Assembly (NCBI RefSeq): GCF_014649535.1
Contig: NZ_BMTF01000012.1
Coordinates: 29,401-93,400 of the forward strand
Reading direction: 5' to 3'
Source: Streptomyces gelaticus
GTDB lineage: Bacteria > Actinomycetota > Actinomycetes > Streptomycetales > Streptomycetaceae
Length of the DNA: 64,000 nucleotides
Part shown: piece by piece, positions 61,301 to 64,000 of the stretch
Numbering within the stretch: the stretch's first letter is position 1
Layout of the letters: each line of letters begins with the position of its first letter
Program-made: the position numbers and the translations under genes
Notes under the pieces: generated by a model
What the model was told of the DNA's origin: nothing
What the model saw: only the letters and a program-made list of their open reading frames with translations
Databases searched by the model: none

Positions 61301-63432
61301 AGTCGCGGCGGCCGGGTGCCGGGTGCGTCGGCGATCTGGACGGGCTCGGTGCCGTGCAGGACGTACCGGGTGCGCAGGATCTCGTGCCGGTCGGCGAGTG
61401 CGCCGAGGGCGGCGGCGACGGTGGCGTCGCTGTACTCGGCGGGCAGGGTGAGGAAGGCGGGGGCGTTCCACTCGCTGCTGCCGGGGCGCAGCCGGTCGAG
61501 CAGCCACATGCCCTGCTGGCCGGGCGAGAGCGGCAGTCCCTCGGGCTTACGGGGTACGGGAAGGACCGTTTCCGCAAGGTGCTCGTCGCCGGTCGGGTCG
61601 ACGGGGTGGCCGATCAGCGCGGCCTGGGTCTCGACGGTGGTCGCGGTGAACAGGGCGCGCAGCGGTACGCGGGTGCCTCCCGCCGCGGACAGCAGCTCGG
61701 AGAGCCGGGTCAGCATCAGGGAGGAGCCGCCGAACTGGAAGAAGTCGTGGGTGGCGCCGATCTCCCCGGCGGGGATGCCGGTCAGCTGCGCCCAGATCTC
61801 GGCGACGGCCCGCTCGGTGGCGTTGCGCACCGGCACGTACGCGGCCTCGGTGCGGCTCTCGGCCGGGTCGGGCAGTGCGCCCCGGTCGATCTTCCCGCTG
61901 GCGGTGAGCGGCCACTCGTCCACGGTCACGAACACGGAGGGCACGAGGACGTCGGGCAGGGTGCGGCGCAGGAAGGCGCGCAGCTCGTCGGGGCGGGGCG
62001 CCTCGCCGCGCGGCTGGACCCAGGCAGCGAGGCGGTGGCCCCCGCCGGCGGTGTCGGGCACCGCGGCGGCGACGGCGGTACGTACCCAGGGGTGGGCGGC
62101 GAGCGCGGCCTCGATCTCGCCGGGCTCGATGCGTACACCGTTGACCTTGACCTGCTGGTCGAGGCGTCCGAGGTATTCGAGCACGCCGTCGGCACGCCAA
62201 CGCACCTTGTCGCCGGTGCGGTAGAGCCGCTGTCCCTCCGCGTGCGGGTCGGGCACGAAGCGCTCGGCGGTCAGGTCCGGGCGGCCGAGGTAGCCGAGGG
62301 CGAGCCCGATGCCGCCCGCGTGGAGTTCGCCGGGGACGCCGACGGGCACGGGCCGTCCCGCGGGGTCGAGGACGACCACACGCATGTTGCCGATGGGGCG
62401 TCCGATGGGGACGGCGCCGGTGTCCCGGTCCGGGTCCCACAGGTGCTCGGTGATGTCGACGGACGCTTCGGTGGGTCCGTACGTGTTCCAGATCCGTACG
62501 CCGGGCACGTGTTCGGCGATACGGCGGCACAGGTCGGCGTGGAGGGGCTCGCCGGCGCTGAACACCAGGCGCAGGGCGGTGGCGCGCTCCCAGCCGGATT
62601 CGTCGACGAGGCGCCGGTAGACGGAGGGGACGCCCTGGAGGACGGTGACGCCGTGGTCGGCGACGGCGGCGAGCAGGGTCGCGGGGTCGCGCTCGGCGCC
62701 GTCGGGGGCGAGCACGAGGGCAGCGCCGCTGACGAGTGGGGAGAACAGTTCCAGTCCGGCGGCGTCGAAGCCGACGGTCGTCTTGAGCAGCACCCGGTCG
62801 GCGGGGCCGAGCCGGTGGCGGTGGGCGAGCCAGCGCACCCGGTTGGCGATTCCGGCGTGCGGGACGACGACGCCCTTGGGGCGGCCGGTGGAGCCGGAGG
62901 TGTGCAGGACGTAGGCGGGCCGGTCCGGTTCGGCGACGAACCCCGGTGCTTCCCGGGGCTGTTCGTCCACGGCGCCCGGGTGCCGCGCGTCGATGACGTC
63001 CTCGGCGAGCAGCAGCCGGGTGCCCGCGGGCAGCTTGTCGGCGGTGGCCCGCTCGGCAAGGGCCACCGGTGCCTGCGCGTCGTCCAGGACGAGGGCGATG
63101 CGGCTCTCGGGGTGGTTCGGGTCGAGCGGTACGTAGGCGCCGCCGGCCAGCCAGACGCCGAGGAGCCCGGCGACCAGGTCGGGACCGCGGCGCAGGCACA
63201 CGCCCACGAAGTCGCCGGGTCGCACGCCCAGGGCGTGCAGCCGGGTGGCGAACAGGGCGGCGCGCGCGCCGAGTTCGGCGTACGTGACCACGCTTCCGTC
63301 GGCGCCGATCACGGCGGGCGCGTCGGGCGTACGGGTGCTCTGGGCGGCGAACAGCGCGGGCAGCAGGGGTGCGGTCACGGGCCGGGCGGCGGTTGCGCCG
63401 GTGTACGAACCCGACAGCGTACGGTCGTTCAC
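58333..63432 (-). CDS. NRPS, initiation module A-T plus module C-A-T
   Basis: 1699 aa. A1 spans about 20-525 (HTSGSTGRPKG 177-187, NTYGPTE 316-322), T1 has Ser571 in FGGSS, C2 630-1060 (intact HHIACDG 761-767), A2 1090-1585 and T2 Ser1638 in GGNS. There is no starter C domain, so the chain starts from an unacylated amino acid. Code residues read DALQFATVDK for A1 (no match I recall) and DITQKGEIAK for A2, weakly like the Asp/Asn group through D-x-T and E322. The A2 core A5 is YGLTE. It lies 72 bp downstream of mbtH. Specificities are by hand alignment and tentative. Confidence 0.92.
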   Translation of the reverse strand: MNDRTLSGSYTGATAARPVTAPLLPALFAAQSTRTPDAPAVIGADGSVVTYAELGARAALFATRLHALGVRPGDFVGVCLRRGPDLVAGLLGVWLAGGAYVPLDPNHPESRIALVLDDAQAPVALAERATADKLPAGTRLLLAEDVIDARHPGAVDEQPREAPGFVAEPDRPAYVLHTSGSTGRPKGVVVPHAGIANRVRWLAHRHRLGPADRVLLKTTVGFDAAGLELFSPLVSGAALVLAPDGAERDPATLLAAVADHGVTVLQGVPSVYRRLVDESGWERATALRLVFSAGEPLHADLCRRIAEHVPGVRIWNTYGPTEASVDITEHLWDPDRDTGAVPIGRPIGNMRVVVLDPAGRPVPVGVPGELHAGGIGLALGYLGRPDLTAERFVPDPHAEGQRLYRTGDKVRWRADGVLEYLGRLDQQVKVNGVRIEPGEIEAALAAHPWVRTAVAAAVPDTAGGGHRLAAWVQPRGEAPRPDELRAFLRRTLPDVLVPSVFVTVDEWPLTASGKIDRGALPDPAESRTEAAYVPVRNATERAVAEIWAQLTGIPAGEIGATHDFFQFGGSSLMLTRLSELLSAAGGTRVPLRALFTATTVETQAALIGHPVDPTGDEHLAETVLPVPRKPEGLPLSPGQQGMWLLDRLRPGSSEWNAPAFLTLPAEYSDATVAAALGALADRHEILRTRYVLHGTEPVQIADAPGTRPPRLRTALAATADELNALVQEEFARPFDLENGPVWRALTVRRGTEHLHVILSLHHIACDGWSSVVLERDLKALAEAAHTGTDARLPELPVQYADHAAHRRARLTDTYLSRELDHWKRVLDGVAPLDLPTDRPRPPVRDAHGAVHLFTVPAALTERVAALGRSCGATLQQTLLTAFSALVARLTGRWDVPVGIPVAGRERPETADVVGFFLNTLVLRCDADADDTFRDAVVRVRDTAREAFAHQELPFDRLVAELDESRDAARTPLYQVMFDLHEEGRTGTAASSGDLDAFRGAWQAARTDLTFVVQRQGDGSLLGMAEYATALFDPATVERFAACWTRLLETVADDPWVRLGTADILPAPLRAELVAHGPGPADAGDTITGASDGGVHTAIAEVARRSPQDPAVVCGDETWTYARLTHRAEFLGHRLRDLGAGPETTVAVLLGRTPDLLATILGIWHSGAAHVPLDPGAPDDRIAHVLADSRAGVLVTDTAGAARLAGVHRGAVLTLDTEPEAAVPAGAEPLPAGDGGRLAYLMYTSGSTGRPKGVAVEHRTLLPTLRAFQAHLDFGQGPDDAYLALAQPTFDISWTELVMPLVAGGRVVLAQDHELRDHRAQLALLDRHGVSHLQAAPAHWQMLIDAGFGRRPLVGKTGGEDCPPGLARDLSRRLRRFINEYGLTETTIASTRWDAHDTAQSTPIGRPYPHCTVRVLDENLTPVPYGVTGELCIGGAALARGYHGRPGPTAAAFVPDPYGEPGARLYRSGDMARMLPDGTLEFAGRADGQVKIRGRRVETGEVQGVLAEHPAVAQAVVVVHGTGPDAALIAYWVPADGTPVPGDSALLDHCARRLPDYMVPALLVPIAAVPLTRHNKVDTAALPVPDLTAALADEPYTAPEGPVEEIIAGIWAEVLHGPDAVAGHRIGSRQGFFRSGGNSVRAAQVIARIQEEFDVELPLRAVFERPTVARLAEAVEEAVTAEIETLTEAELALAHREYQP

Positions 63433-63504
63433 AGTCTCTCCTCCATCGGGATCGGGCGGCGCGGTGGGGGACGGGCCCGGCCTCGGATCCGGCGGCCAGT
63501 ACGG

Positions 63505-63720
63505 TCAGGCGGCGGTGGCGGCCATGCGACGGCGCAGGCTCAGCGGACGCAGGTCGGTCCAGATCTCGGCGATGTGGGCGAGGCACTCCTCGCGGGTGCC
63601 CTCGGTGCCCTCGGCGTGCCAGCCGGCCGGCAGGGCGCGCTCGGCCCACCAGATCGAGTACTGCTCCTCGTCGTTGAGCACGACGCGGTACAGGGTCTCT
63701 TCGGTCTGTTGCTCGCTCAT
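63505..63720 (-). CDS. mbtH: MbtH-like protein
   Basis: 71 aa. It carries the MbtH signature: LNDEEQYSIWW, ALPAGWHAEG, CLAHIAEIWTDLRPLSLRRR. These small proteins bind NRPS adenylation domains and are often required for their folding or activity. It is the first gene of the NRPS operon, with AAGGGG before the ATG and a SARP-type promoter 36 bp upstream. Confidence 0.96.
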   Translation of the reverse strand: MSEQQTEETLYRVVLNDEEQYSIWWAERALPAGWHAEGTEGTREECLAHIAEIWTDLRPLSLRRRMAATAA

Positions 63721-63755
63721 AGGTTCGACGCCCCTTCGTGTGGTCGGTTATGGCC

Positions 63756-63786
63756 ATGGTTGAAGGGCGACCTATTCGGGCCCTAT
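63756..63786 (-). promoter_or_regulatory. SARP-type promoter site of the mbtH-NRPS operon
   Basis: On the minus strand ATAGG (63786-63782) and ATAGG (63775-63771) lie 11 bp apart. A 9-bp spacer and AACCAT (63761-63756) follow as -10. This should drive mbtH, both NRPSs, the carbamoyltransferase and the MFS exporter. Confidence 0.65.
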
Positions 63787-63852
63787 GCCGGCCATGCATT
63801 CACCGAGCCTGGGGCGGTTCAGCCAGGGTGGCCACCTGCGTCTTGGCGACAG

Positions 63853-63930
63853 CAGATGCGGGTGGCCGCCTCCGTCCGCGAGGGCGTCATCTCCTCGGCG
63901 ACGCCGCTGAAGCGGCTGCGCTCATCTGAC
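63853..63930 (+). pseudogene. Possible Tn3-type transposase remnant
   Basis: An open stretch encodes MRVAASVREGVISSATPLKR and then LRSSD before a stop. It resembles the C-terminal segment of Tn3-family TnpA (pattern SxxxGxxxASxxLxRL). No other part of the transposase and no terminal repeat is seen before the window ends. Weak, pattern-based call. Confidence 0.3.
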
Positions 63931-64000
63931 CGACCGGCTTCACCGAAGCAGCCTGACCGACGTGCGCCGTCGTTCAGCTTGATCGGGCGGGCGCTCGGGG

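Overview
The window is high-GC actinomycete DNA, almost certainly Streptomyces. It has strong third-position GC bias, GTG starts, many leaderless-looking promoters, rare TTA leucine codons, a SARP regulator and a non-ribosomal peptide (NRPS) locus. Two parts can be told apart.

Left part (about 1-30.5 kb) is a mosaic of chromosomal and accessory genes. It opens with a CstB-like persulfide dioxygenase-rhodanese, cut by the window edge, a membrane rhodanese, and a truncated TauE-type exporter remnant. Next come two alpha/beta hydrolases, a full-length DNA polymerase III alpha subunit (dnaE-type), LysR and XRE regulators and an AzgA-type purine permease. A divergent inositol-monophosphatase-like protein follows, then a heme-enzyme cassette (195-aa protein, DyP peroxidase, SrpA-like catalase), a GAP-family membrane protein, a secreted subtilase and a broken peptidoglycan-binding fragment. 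The part ends with two GlxA-type regulators, a class I GAPDH, small hydrolases and an acetyltransferase, a leucine-rich-repeat-variant protein, and a TetR gene divergent from a secreted SRPBCC protein.

Right part (30.6-63.8 kb) is one biosynthetic gene cluster. A SARP activator (30.7 kb) is followed by a two-gene unit (208-aa unknown and a PPTase), an AsnO-like Fe(II)/2-oxoglutarate amino-acid beta-hydroxylase, and a MacB-like ABC exporter. Then comes a long minus-strand operon holding a Tat-signal protein, a complete 'ebo'-type gene set and a second PPTase. In that set the usual sugar-phosphate cyclase is replaced by a myo-inositol-phosphate-synthase-like protein. Next are a divergent membrane protein, an MFS exporter, an unusual carbamoyltransferase, two NRPSs and MbtH. 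The NRPSs give four modules, A-T-C-A-T and C-A-T-C*-A-T, with no thioesterase. One condensation domain has a rewritten HHxxxDG motif.

The clearest new observation is regulatory. Six promoters of the cluster carry the same 31-bp architecture: two ATAGG-like pentamers 11 bp apart, a 9-bp spacer, and an xAxxxT -10 element. They precede the SARP gene itself, the PPTase unit, the hydroxylase, the ABC exporter, the ebo operon and the mbtH-NRPS operon. This fits SARP binding and suggests that the SARP drives the whole cluster and itself. In-frame TTA codons in the exporter ATPase and in the divergent membrane protein add a likely bldA checkpoint. The product is not known to me. The genes suggest a small peptide with a beta-hydroxylated and a carbamoylated (ureido) residue, released without a visible thioesterase and perhaps moved or modified by the ebo-type proteins. 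Beyond the NRPS promoter there is only a weak hint of a transposase remnant.
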